Positions 1 through 6,373 of a stretch of 12,506 nt of DNA are shown here, piece by piece. Position numbers and translations under genes: made by a program. Origin of the DNA: VAZQ01 sp036406655 (lineage in GTDB: Bacteria; Pseudomonadota; Alphaproteobacteria; Rhizobiales; Xanthobacteraceae); the NCBI GenBank assembly GCA_036406655.1, contig DASXAP010000254.1:1-12506 (forward strand), written 5' to 3'. The notes beneath the pieces were generated by a model. The model was not told where the DNA came from, made no database searches, and saw only the letters and a program-made list of their open reading frames with translations. How positions within the stretch are numbered: position 1 is the first letter of the stretch; each line of letters begins with the position of its first letter.

Positions 1-1
1 G

Positions 2-541
2 CTTACCCGGCGCTCGCATCCCTGCCAGGTGCTCGCCGACGTGATGACGTTCGAGGAGCATCTCGGCCCGATCCGCGGCCGGACGGTCGCCTGGAGCGGC
101 GATGCGAACAACGTGCTCGCCTCGTGGATGCACGCCGCCGACAGGTTCGAGTTCCGCCTCAACGTAGCGACCCCGCCCGAGCTTGCCCCGAAAAGGTGGC
201 TCACCCAATGGGTGCAGAGCTCGGGCGCGGTCATCACGCTCGGCTGCGACCCGGAAGCGGCGGTCAGGGACGCCGATGCCGTCGTCACCGACACCTGGGT
301 GTCGATGGGCGACAAGGACGGTGAGCGCCGCCACAATCTGCTCCGGCGCTACCAGGTCAACGCCGGGCTGATGGCGCTGGCCAAGCCCGGTGCCGTGTTC
401 ATGCACTGCCTGCCGGCGCATCGCGGCGAGGAGGTCACCGACGAGGTGATCGACGGGCGTCAATCGATCGTGCTTGACGAGGCGGAGAACCGGCTGCACG
501 CGCAGAAGGGCATCCTGGCCTGGTGCCTCAACGTGCCGTAG
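2..541 (+). CDS. argF: Ornithine carbamoyltransferase, C-terminal part (5' truncated by window edge)
   Basis: Catalyses carbamoyl phosphate + ornithine to citrulline in cytosolic arginine synthesis. The frame is open from base 2, so the gene starts outside the window; 179 codons plus TAG remain. The first visible residues contain HPCQ (the OTC form of the HPTQ carbamoyl-phosphate loop), followed by LADVMTFEEH. Further on come DTWVSMGD (the ornithine-binding SMG loop) and, near the C-terminus, HCLPAHRGEEV, whose Cys is the ornithine-site cysteine of the family. Together these separate it from aspartate carbamoyltransferase. The N-terminal SxxTR carbamoyl-phosphate motif must lie upstream. The next gene on the same strand starts 34 bp after the stop, so co-transcription is likely. 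A GTG at base 29 is an internal Val codon just after HPCQ, not a start. Confidence 0.96.
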   Translation, partial: LTRRSHPCQVLADVMTFEEHLGPIRGRTVAWSGDANNVLASWMHAADRFEFRLNVATPPELAPKRWLTQWVQSSGAVITLGCDPEAAVRDADAVVTDTWVSMGDKDGERRHNLLRRYQVNAGLMALAKPGAVFMHCLPAHRGEEVTDEVIDGRQSIVLDEAENRLHAQKGILAWCLNVP

Positions 542-575
542 GGCTGGGCTGCGGCGCTTTCCAGGAGAGCAAGCC

Positions 576-1583
576 ATGCGAATTGCCAAGCTTCTGGCGA
601 TCGGCCTTGCGGTCGCCGCGTCGCTCTGCGCTGCCGGTGCGCTTTGCGCCGAGCCGGTGAAGATTCGCGTCTCCTGGATCGCGCCGGTCACCAACTGGGC
701 CTCGCTCCTGCTCGAGAAGAAGGAGCTCGCGCGGCATCTCGGCAAGTCCTATGCGCTCGAGCCGGTGCATTACGTGGGCACGCCGCAGATGGTCACCGCG
801 CTCGCCAACGGCGAGCTGGAGATCGCCAATCTCGCCTTCACCACGCTGCCGATCGCGATCCAGAACGCCGGTCTCGACGACCTGCGGGTGATCGCCGATG
901 AGCTCCAAGACGGCGTCGACGGTTACTATTCGCAGGAATACATGGTGCTCGCCGAGGGGCCGATCCGCCGGATCGAGGACCTCAAGGGCAAGGTGGTGGC
1001 GACGGTGGCTGCCGGCGCGGCGGTCGATGTCGCCATGCGCAGCATGCTGCGCCGGCACGGCCTTGAGGACAAGCGCGACTACGTGATGGTGGAATCGCCG
1101 CTGCCCACCATGCGCGCGATGCTCGCGGAGAAGAAGGCCGATCTCGTGCCCGTGGTGCTGCCGTTCGCACGCGATCCGCAGCTGCGGGCGATCGCGAAGC
1201 CGCTGTTCCTGAACCGCGACGTCGCCGGGGTGACGCAGCTGCTGGCCTGGTGCGCCCGGGCATCCTTCATCGACAGGAACCGCGCGGCGATGATCGACTT
1301 CATGGAGGATACGCTGCGGATCACCCGCTGGTTTCTCGACCCGGCGAACCACGCCGAGATGGCGGCAATCGCCGGTCGCCTGACCAGGCAGCCGGCCGAG
1401 CGTTTCGACTGGCCGTTCACCAGGAACGACTATTACCACGCGCCCGACATGATGCCCGATCTCGACGCGCTGCAGAGGAACGTCGCCTTGATGCGCGAGC
1501 TCGGCTTCGTCGCCGGCGACACCGACGTGAAGAAGCACGCCGATCTGAGCCTGATCGAAGCCGCGGCCGGGCGGTTGAAGTAG
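576..1583 (+). CDS. Exported ABC-type substrate-binding protein (SsuA/TauA/NMT1-like), orphan
   Basis: 335 residues. The start is ATG 576, preceded by AGGAG at 563-567; an open frame upstream overlaps argF but has no ribosome site. Residues 1-25 are a Sec signal peptide (basic MRIAK, long Ala/Leu core, likely cut after ALCA). The mature part opens with IRVSWIAPVTNWASLLL, then a YVGTPQMVTAL and GELEIANLAF pattern and a DLKGKVVA segment. These are typical of periplasmic binding proteins for nitrate, sulfonate, taurine or thiamine-precursor uptake (the NMT1/SsuA-like fold). The ligand cannot be read from the sequence. No ATPase or permease gene is adjacent, so the partner transporter is elsewhere or absent. 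It lies 34 bp after argF and about 94 bp before hslO, interrupting what I recall as a commonly adjacent pair. There is no convincing lipobox. Confidence 0.85.
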   Translation: MRIAKLLAIGLAVAASLCAAGALCAEPVKIRVSWIAPVTNWASLLLEKKELARHLGKSYALEPVHYVGTPQMVTALANGELEIANLAFTTLPIAIQNAGLDDLRVIADELQDGVDGYYSQEYMVLAEGPIRRIEDLKGKVVATVAAGAAVDVAMRSMLRRHGLEDKRDYVMVESPLPTMRAMLAEKKADLVPVVLPFARDPQLRAIAKPLFLNRDVAGVTQLLAWCARASFIDRNRAAMIDFMEDTLRITRWFLDPANHAEMAAIAGRLTRQPAERFDWPFTRNDYYHAPDMMPDLDALQRNVALMRELGFVAGDTDVKKHADLSLIEAAAGRLK

Positions 1584-1677
1584 TGCAGGCGCTTGCATGG
1601 CCGGTCGCTGCCGCTGACGGGAAAATTAGCCGAAGCGGGGCTCAAAAGCGCATCGATTGGCGCTATATGGGATGATC

Positions 1678-2706
1678 ATGCCCAGCCCCGAATTCGAAGT
1701 CCCGAGCCGCGCGCCGGCGGATACCTCGGCCGACGACAGCATCCTGCCGTTCCAGGTCGAAGCGCTCGACCTGCGCGGGCGGATGGTGCGCTTCGGCCCT
1801 GCCATCGACACGATTCTTTCCCGTCACGATTATCCGCCGCCGGTCTCGAGGCTGCTCGGCCAGGCTGTCGTGCTCACGGTGCTGCTCGGCTCGACGCTGA
1901 AATTCGAGGGCCGCTTCATCCTGCAGACGCAGAGCGACGGGCCGGTGCGCATGCTGGTGATCGACTACACCACGCCCGGAAAGGTGCGCGCCTGCGCCCG
2001 TTTCGATCGCAGCCGGGTCGCTGCCGCAATCGCCGCCGGTGCCGCCGATGCCGGCGCGCTGCTCGGCCGCGGTCATCTCGCGATGACGATCGATCAGGGT
2101 CCCGACACCGCGCGTTACCAGGGCATTGTCGGGCTCGAAGGCAAGGACCTCGAGCATGCCGCGCACGAATATTTCCTTCGCTCGGAGCAGATCCCGACCC
2201 GGGTTCGGCTGGCGGTCGCCGAGGAATTGCGCGCCGAGCCCGGCGGCGCCCGCCATCGCTGGCGTGCCGGCGGCCTGCTGTTGCAGTTCCTGCCGAAATC
2301 TCCGGAGCGCGCGCGTCAGCACGACCTCGACCCGGGCGATGTGCCGGAGGGGATGACGGTCGAGGCGGTCCCGGAGGACGACGCCTGGGTCGAAGGCCGC
2401 TCGCTGGTGGCGACGGTCGCCGACATCGAGCTGCTCGACCCCGATGTCTCCGCCGAGCGGCTGCTCTACCGGTTGTTCCGCGAGCGGGGGGTGCGCGTCT
2501 TCCGCGGCCGCGATCTGCACGCTCAGTGCTCATGCTCGCGCGAGGGCGTCGAGCGCATGCTGCGCAGCTTTTCCCAGGACGATCGCGATCATATGGTGGA
2601 GAATGGCAGGATCACGGTGACCTGCGAGTTCTGCAACTCCACCTACGTATTCGATCCTGCCGACATACGGTCAGCGGCGCCCGCCGACCGCCCGGAGCTC
2701 AATTGA
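1678..2706 (+). CDS. hslO: Hsp33 redox-regulated holdase chaperone
   Basis: A cytosolic chaperone that is switched on when oxidants (peroxide with heat, or bleach) release its zinc and unfold the C-terminal switch. 342 residues from ATG 1678. Visible features: SILPFQVEALDLRGR near the N-terminus, GQAVVLTVLLGSTLKFEGRF and the GPVRMLVIDY core (about 60-97), GLEGKDLEHAAHEYFLRSEQIPT (151-173), and the zinc tetrad C284-x-C286 with C316-x-x-C319, separated by 29 residues as expected. Start choice: ATG 1678 has GGGA about 5 nt upstream; ATG 1672 and TTG 1657 are in frame but have poorer sites, and Pro/Ser/Asp-rich N-termini vary in this family. The frame ends in AAT TGA inside a palindrome shared with apaG. 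Confidence 0.95.
   Translation: MPSPEFEVPSRAPADTSADDSILPFQVEALDLRGRMVRFGPAIDTILSRHDYPPPVSRLLGQAVVLTVLLGSTLKFEGRFILQTQSDGPVRMLVIDYTTPGKVRACARFDRSRVAAAIAAGAADAGALLGRGHLAMTIDQGPDTARYQGIVGLEGKDLEHAAHEYFLRSEQIPTRVRLAVAEELRAEPGGARHRWRAGGLLLQFLPKSPERARQHDLDPGDVPEGMTVEAVPEDDAWVEGRSLVATVADIELLDPDVSAERLLYRLFRERGVRVFRGRDLHAQCSCSREGVERMLRSFSQDDRDHMVENGRITVTCEFCNSTYVFDPADIRSAAPADRPELN
2699..2706. other. Palindrome TCAATTGA holding both convergent stop codons (hslO and apaG)
   Basis: The 8-bp palindrome reads AATTGA at its 3' side on each strand. It therefore supplies Asn-stop to hslO on the plus strand (TGA 2704-2706) and Asn-stop to apaG on the minus strand (TGA 2701-2699). The coding regions overlap tail-to-tail by these 8 bp, so there is no intergenic terminator. 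Each transcript must end inside the opposite gene or beyond it, giving antisense overlap. Confidence 0.9.
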
Positions 2707-3109
2707 TGGTGCGCTCGCGTTGCGGCGTATCCAGCGAAAAGGCGGGAATGGCGACGTCGAATTCCTCGCCGGCGGCCGTCACCATGCCGTAGCTTCCGGT
2801 CATGAAACCCGACGACGTGGGCAGCGGCACTCCGCTCGTATACTCGAAATTCTCTCCGGGCTCGAGCACCGGCTGCTCCCCCACCACCCCGGCACCGCGC
2901 ACCTCCTGCAGCCGGCCTTGAGCGTCGGTGATGCGCCAGTGGCGCGTCTTGAGCTGCACCGTCTCCCGACCCGTATTGGTGAGGGTAATCGTATAGGCCC
3001 AGAAGAAATATCCGTTGTCGGGTGAGGAGCGCTCGGGCAGAAAGCGCGGGATCACCTTGACCTCGATCTGACGAGTCATGGCGCGATAAGCAGTCTTGAC
3101 GGCTTCCAT
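2699..3109 (-). CDS. apaG: ApaG-domain protein
   Basis: 136 residues, close to the usual length of about 125-135. Recognised by TRQIEVKVIPRFL near the N-terminus, YFFWAYTITLTNTG, the RHWRITDAQGR strand, EVRGAGVVGEQPVLEPGE, YTSGVPLPTSSGFMTGSY and IPAFSL at the end. These give the Ig/fibronectin-like ApaG fold. The family is named for a Salmonella cobalt-resistance/magnesium-efflux phenotype; its biochemical role is not settled, and the same domain occurs in eukaryotic F-box and polymerase-associated proteins. Start ATG 3109 has a GGAAAG-type site about 8 nt upstream; a later Met at MTRQIEV would also give a complete domain. It converges on hslO with overlapping stop codons. Confidence 0.93.
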   Translation of the reverse strand: MEAVKTAYRAMTRQIEVKVIPRFLPERSSPDNGYFFWAYTITLTNTGRETVQLKTRHWRITDAQGRLQEVRGAGVVGEQPVLEPGENFEYTSGVPLPTSSGFMTGSYGMVTAAGEEFDVAIPAFSLDTPQRERTIN

Positions 3110-3265
3110 CCTCGTTTCTTTCCGCCACGGGCATGTATCGGGCGCAAAGTTCCGGCTCGGAGCGGTTCGCGCGACCGGGCGGTCACGGCCGCTCCGCGCC
3201 CGCCCGACCTCGCTTTTAGCCTGCTTTCGGCTGCGGTGGAATCGTCACTTTGCCTCTCCCGCAGC

Positions 3266-3362
3266 GATGCGCGGGCTTGTCCCGCACATCCCGACGAATA
3301 AGGTACCCGCTCTGTTGATCGGGATGGCCGGGACGAGCCCACGAACAAGGCAGGCCATGACG
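3266..3362. repeat. Dispersed imperfect inverted repeat, copy 1
   Basis: The left arm, about 3273-3294 (gggcttgtcccgcacatcccga), pairs with the right arm 3319-3340 in 19 of 22 positions across a 24-nt loop. The outer part of the element (ggccatgacg, 3353-3362) is separated from the right arm by about 12 extra bases (3341-3352) that copy 2 lacks. Copy 2 lies at 10350-10444. Such REP/MITE-like elements are common in Bradyrhizobium relatives. As RNA it would form a long hairpin about 70 nt before the opgC start. Confidence 0.75.
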
Positions 3363-3390
3363 ATCCGCTGATCGATTCGACGGGAACGTG

Positions 3391-3421
3391 CCGCCCCAAG
3401 TCACCGCCCCAAGTCACCGCC
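3391..3421. repeat. 13-bp tandem repeat (2.4 copies) in the opgC leader
   Basis: ccgccccaagtca occurs exactly twice (3391-3403 and 3404-3416), followed by a partial third unit (3417-3421). It ends 9 nt before the opgC ATG, where the ribosome binding site should be. It may be a slipped-strand duplication. Confidence 0.85.
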
Positions 3422-3430
3422 AATCGGAAC

Positions 3431-4663
3431 ATGGATCAAGATTTACCCGTGACCGTGATTTCCCCGAAGGTTGAAGAGGCACGTGCCCCGGCCGCTCCGG
3501 TGGTCGTCAGCGGGCGCGACCTGCGGCTCGACCTGTTCCGCGGGCTCGCGCTCTGGCTGATCTTTCTCGATCACATCCCGTCGAATCTCGTGGCCTGGAT
3601 CACGATACGAAATTACGGCTTCAGCGACGCCACGGAAATTTTCGTGTTCGTGTCCGGATACACGGCCGCCTTCGTATATGGCCGCGAGATGCAGGAGCGT
3701 GGGTTCGTGGTTGCCGGCGCGCACATCCTGCGGCGCGCCTGGCAGATCTATGTTGCGCACGTGTTCTTGTTCGCGATCTACCTCGCGGAAATTTCCTACG
3801 TCGCCACCAGCTTCGAGAATCCGCTTTATGCGGAGGAAATGAACATCCTCGACTTTCTGAAGCAGCCCGACATGACCATCGTTCAGGCGCTGCTGCTCAA
3901 GTTCAAGCCGTCCAACATGGACGTGCTGCCGCTCTACATCGTTCTGCTGCTGCTGTTCCCCCCGATCCTGTGGCTGCTCCGATGGCGCTCGGCGCTGGCG
4001 CTGGCCGCCTCGCTGGTGCTGTACGTGCTTGCCTGGGAGCTGCACTGGAACATGCCCAGCTATCCGAGCGGGCACTGGTACTTCAACCCTTTCGCCTGGC
4101 AGCTGCTGTTCGTGTTCGGCGCCTGGTGCGCGCTCGGGGGCGCGCAGCGCCTCGCCGGCGTCCTCGGGTCGCGTGTGACGCTCGCGATCGCCATCGCCTA
4201 TCTCGTTTTCGCGTTCCTCATCACGCTGACCTGGTACGTGCCGGGGGCGAGCCAGTTCGTGCCGCGCTTCGTCGAGGAGGTGATCTACCCCATCGACAAG
4301 ACCAATCTCGACCTCCTGCGGTTTGCGCATTTCCTGGCGCTCGCGATCGTGACCGTGAGGTTCATCCCGCGCGACTGGCCGCCGCTCAACTCGTGGTGGA
4401 TGTGGCCGCCGATCGTCTGCGGGCAGCATTCGCTGGAGATATTCTGTCTCGGCGTGTTCCTGTCGTTTGCCGCCCATTTCATGATGGTCGAGGTGTCCGG
4501 GGCGCTCTGGATGCAGGTTCTGGCCAGCGTCGCAGGCATCCTGGTAATGACAGGCACCGCACTCATGCTAAGGTGGTACAAGAGGGCGGAAGCCCGTCAT
4601 CCCGGATCGCGATCCAGGCCGAAAAAGATGCCGGACGCCGACCTCGCAGGAGGCGAGGCATGA
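3431..4663 (+). CDS. opgC: OpgC-family membrane acyltransferase (glucan succinyltransferase type)
   Basis: 410 residues with about ten hydrophobic membrane segments, an Ala/Pro-rich cytosolic N-terminus and a basic C-terminal tail. The hallmark N-terminal block is clear: RLDLFRGLALWLIFLDHIPSN (D34, R37, H48), then FSDATEIFVFVSGYTAAFVYG (about 64-84), then RRAWQIYVAHV (101-111). In Bradyrhizobium and Rhodobacter relatives, OpgC adds succinyl groups to osmoregulated periplasmic glucans. The family belongs to the acyltransferase-3-like superfamily, which moves acyl groups across the inner membrane. The actual acyl group and acceptor cannot be deduced here, and no glucan synthase genes (opgG, opgH or ndvB) are in the window. 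Start ATG 3431 has only a weak site (CGGAAC). Its stop overlaps the next gene by ATGA, so the two are translationally coupled. Confidence 0.88.
   Translation: MDQDLPVTVISPKVEEARAPAAPVVVSGRDLRLDLFRGLALWLIFLDHIPSNLVAWITIRNYGFSDATEIFVFVSGYTAAFVYGREMQERGFVVAGAHILRRAWQIYVAHVFLFAIYLAEISYVATSFENPLYAEEMNILDFLKQPDMTIVQALLLKFKPSNMDVLPLYIVLLLLFPPILWLLRWRSALALAASLVLYVLAWELHWNMPSYPSGHWYFNPFAWQLLFVFGAWCALGGAQRLAGVLGSRVTLAIAIAYLVFAFLITLTWYVPGASQFVPRFVEEVIYPIDKTNLDLLRFAHFLALAIVTVRFIPRDWPPLNSWWMWPPIVCGQHSLEIFCLGVFLSFAAHFMMVEVSGALWMQVLASVAGILVMTGTALMLRWYKRAEARHPGSRSRPKKMPDADLAGGEA
4648..4653 (+). promoter_or_regulatory. Strong ribosome binding site AGGAGG for the coupled SGNH gene
   Basis: A perfect AGGAGG lies 6 nt before ATG 4660 and inside the last codons of opgC. 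It fixes the start of the downstream gene and argues against the longer open frame that runs back through opgC. Confidence 0.85.
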
Positions 4664-5418
4664 AGACGCCCATCGCGGCCGGTCTTGTTGCGGCGATCCT
4701 GCTGGCGGCACCCGTCTCCGCGGAAGAGCGCCAGCCCTGCGACATCCCCGGCTACTTGCTCGCTGGAACCGGCGAATTGAGGCACGTTGCCGCAGCGGTG
4801 GGGCAGGCTCGACGCCTGACCGTTGCCGTGGTCGGAACCGGCTCCTCGATTCTCGCCGGCCCCGACGGGCCCCGCTCCGCCTATCCGGCGCGGCTGAGGG
4901 AAGCGCTGATGCAGCGGCTGCCTTCGGTCAGCGTCAAGGTCGTTACCCTGGTTCGGAGCCGGATGAACGCCGAGGACATGGCGGAAGGAATGGGGAAGCT
5001 GCTTGCCGACGAGAAGCCCGATCTGGTTATATGGCAAACCGGTACCACCGACGCGATCCGCAGGATCGAGCCCGACGATTTCCGGGCCGCCCTCGATCGA
5101 GGCGTGGAAACGGTCCATGACGCGGGAGCCGACGTCATATTGATGAACATGCAATACAGCCCCCGGACCGACATCATGGTCGCGCTCGGCCCTTATGCCG
5201 ATGTGATGCGGGTAGTCGCCCAGCAGCACGAGGTGCCGCTGTTCGATCGCCTCGCCATCATGCGCCATTGGTCCGATACCGGTGCCATGGACCTTTATGC
5301 CGCCGGAAAGGATAACGTGCTCGCCCATCGAGTTCATGATTGCATCGGCCGCGGTCTTGCATCGATGATCATCGACGACGCCCGCATCGAGGAGATCGAG
5401 CACAAGGCGGCGCAGTAG
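4660..5418 (+). CDS. Exported SGNH/GDSL-fold protein with degenerate active site
   Basis: 252 residues with a Sec signal peptide (MKTPIAAGLVAAILLAAPVSA, cut after VSA). It overlaps opgC by ATGA and has a perfect AGGAGG. It is clearly a paralogue of the next gene: VAVVGTGSSILAG (block I, Ser63), YPARLREAL, DEKPDLVIWQTGTTD (block III), ADVILMNMQYSPRT, VPLFDRLAIMRHW and a C-terminal DCIGRGLA all align. However, the catalytic set is incomplete. The block II Gly position reads SRMNAED (Arg101), the block III Asn is Thr130 (GTTD), and the terminal DxxH is D218-N-V-L with no His in place. Only the nucleophile Ser remains. It could be a binding or helper pseudoenzyme for OpgC or for its paralogue, or a hydrolase using other residues. 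Export to the periplasm is inferred from the signal peptide. Confidence 0.85.
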   Translation: MKTPIAAGLVAAILLAAPVSAEERQPCDIPGYLLAGTGELRHVAAAVGQARRLTVAVVGTGSSILAGPDGPRSAYPARLREALMQRLPSVSVKVVTLVRSRMNAEDMAEGMGKLLADEKPDLVIWQTGTTDAIRRIEPDDFRAALDRGVETVHDAGADVILMNMQYSPRTDIMVALGPYADVMRVVAQQHEVPLFDRLAIMRHWSDTGAMDLYAAGKDNVLAHRVHDCIGRGLASMIIDDARIEEIEHKAAQ

Positions 5419-5469
5419 CAGAAAAATTCAATAGCCGATCAGCTTCGGACAGGGACTGGAATTCACCTC

Positions 5470-6312
5470 ATGCATCACCCGCTTCTTCGCCATGCCGCGG
5501 CCCTCGGCATCGCGTGCGGCTGTTTCCTGGCCATCGAGCGCGCGCCGGCGCAGTCGCCCGGTCTCGCAACGGCGCTCGCCGTTCCTGCAGCGCCCGCACC
5601 GGCTGCGGCTCAGGCCGCCTGTGTCGTGGCCGGCGAGCGCGCCCGGCTCGATCTGCCGCTGCCGCGGCTCGCGCGGCTGCTGGCGAGCCGCGAGCCGGTC
5701 ACGATCGTGGCGCTCGGCTCGTCTTCCACCGCCGGCGCGGGCGCAAGCACATCGGCCGCCTCCTATCCGAGCCGGCTCGCGGAGCAGCTGTCACGGCGCT
5801 TTCCCGGCCAGCAGATAAGGGTGCTCAACCGCGGCGTGAACGGGGAGGAGGTCGGCGACATGCTGGCCCGCCTCGATCGCGCGGTGATCGCCGAGAAACC
5901 CGACCTGGTGCTCTGGCAGCTCGGCACGAACTCGGTCCTGCGCGACAAGGCCATGCCGCCGCATGCCGCCGCCATCCATGAAGGCTTGTCGCGCCTGAAG
6001 GCAATCGGCGCCGAGGTCGTGCTCATCGATCCGCAATACGCCCCCAAGGTGATCGCCAAGCCGAACGTCGAGGACATGGTCTCGCTGATCGCCACCGCCG
6101 CCAAGGCCGAGCACGTCGGCCTCTTCCACCGTTTCGATCTGATGCGCGACTGGCACGGCAGCGAGCGGCTGCCGTTCGAGACCTTCGTCTCGACCGACGG
6201 GCTGCACATGAACGACTGGAGCTATGCCTGCCTTGCGAAGTGGCTCGCCGCGGCCATCGCCGAGGCGGCTACCCGTCCGATCGCCACCGCCGCCGCCCCA
6301 CGCCTCAATTGA
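5470..6312 (+). CDS. Exported SGNH/GDSL-family hydrolase, intact catalytic set
   Basis: 280 residues. An N-terminal signal peptide (cut probably after RAPA-Q, about residue 28) is followed by an Ala/Pro-rich linker and then the SGNH domain from about residue 75. All four blocks are present: VALGSSSTAG (Ser85), NRGVNGEE (Gly122), WQLGTNS (Asn154) and STDGLHMND (D243, H246). This predicts an esterase or acyl-transfer activity on an O-acyl substrate. It sits 51 bp after its degenerate paralogue, and the purine-rich GGACAGGGACTGGA (5447-5460) serves as the ribosome site. Following opgC and being exported, it may add, remove or transfer acyl groups on the same periplasmic glycan, much as SGNH partners work with membrane acyltransferases in alginate or peptidoglycan O-acetylation. 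That role is inference. Confidence 0.87.
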   Translation: MHHPLLRHAAALGIACGCFLAIERAPAQSPGLATALAVPAAPAPAAAQAACVVAGERARLDLPLPRLARLLASREPVTIVALGSSSTAGAGASTSAASYPSRLAEQLSRRFPGQQIRVLNRGVNGEEVGDMLARLDRAVIAEKPDLVLWQLGTNSVLRDKAMPPHAAAIHEGLSRLKAIGAEVVLIDPQYAPKVIAKPNVEDMVSLIATAAKAEHVGLFHRFDLMRDWHGSERLPFETFVSTDGLHMNDWSYACLAKWLAAAIAEAATRPIATAAAPRLN

Positions 6313-6334
6313 GCCGAGGACCGAGGACAGGCGC

Positions 6335-6366
6335 GCGACCGCCGGCCGTCAGCCGCTCCCGGTCGC
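6335..6366. terminator. Possible bidirectional terminator hairpin between convergent SGNH gene and metZ
   Basis: Perfect 7-bp arms GCGACCG (6335-6341) and CGGTCGC (6360-6366) enclose a second CGGC/GCCG stem (6343-6346 with 6352-6355). It lies in the 61-bp gap between the two stop codons. There is no T-run on either strand, so intrinsic termination is uncertain. Confidence 0.4.
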
Positions 6367-6373
6367 AAGATTC

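Larger units (their letters stand above)
3110..3430. other. 320-bp non-coding stretch between divergent apaG and opgC
   Basis: No open frame here resembles a protein. It must hold the promoters for apaG (minus) and opgC (plus), though I see no clear -35/-10 pair for either. Its contents are one copy of the dispersed inverted repeat (3266-3362) and a 13-bp tandem repeat immediately before opgC. Confidence 0.7.

Noticed and set aside
474..575. Upstream extension of the binding-protein frame into argF
   Set aside because: It overlaps argF, is Arg-rich nonsense, and a proper ribosome site plus signal peptide define ATG 576.
528..1598. Long minus-strand frame opposite the binding protein
   Set aside because: His/Arg/Gly-rich antisense shadow of a well-supported gene; no ribosome site or recognisable content. 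The same holds for the long antisense frames over hslO, opgC, dcd and metZ.
1653..1677. CTATAT (1663-1668) as a -10 box directly before hslO
   Set aside because: No matching -35 at 16-18 bp, and it would leave essentially no leader before the start codon.
1593..2792. 399-codon plus-strand frame across hslO
   Set aside because: Out-of-frame Arg/Ala-rich product; the Hsp33 frame with its four cysteines is clearly the real one.
3265..3362. CRISPR-like reading of the repeated GC-rich arms
   Set aside because: Only a single inverted pair at each of two distant sites, with no regular spacing or spacers; a dispersed hairpin repeat explains it.
6305..6312. Second TCAATTGA at the end of the second SGNH gene
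   Set aside because: Same octamer as at hslO/apaG and also ends in Asn-stop, but metZ stops 60 bp away on the other strand, so nothing is shared; probably coincidence.
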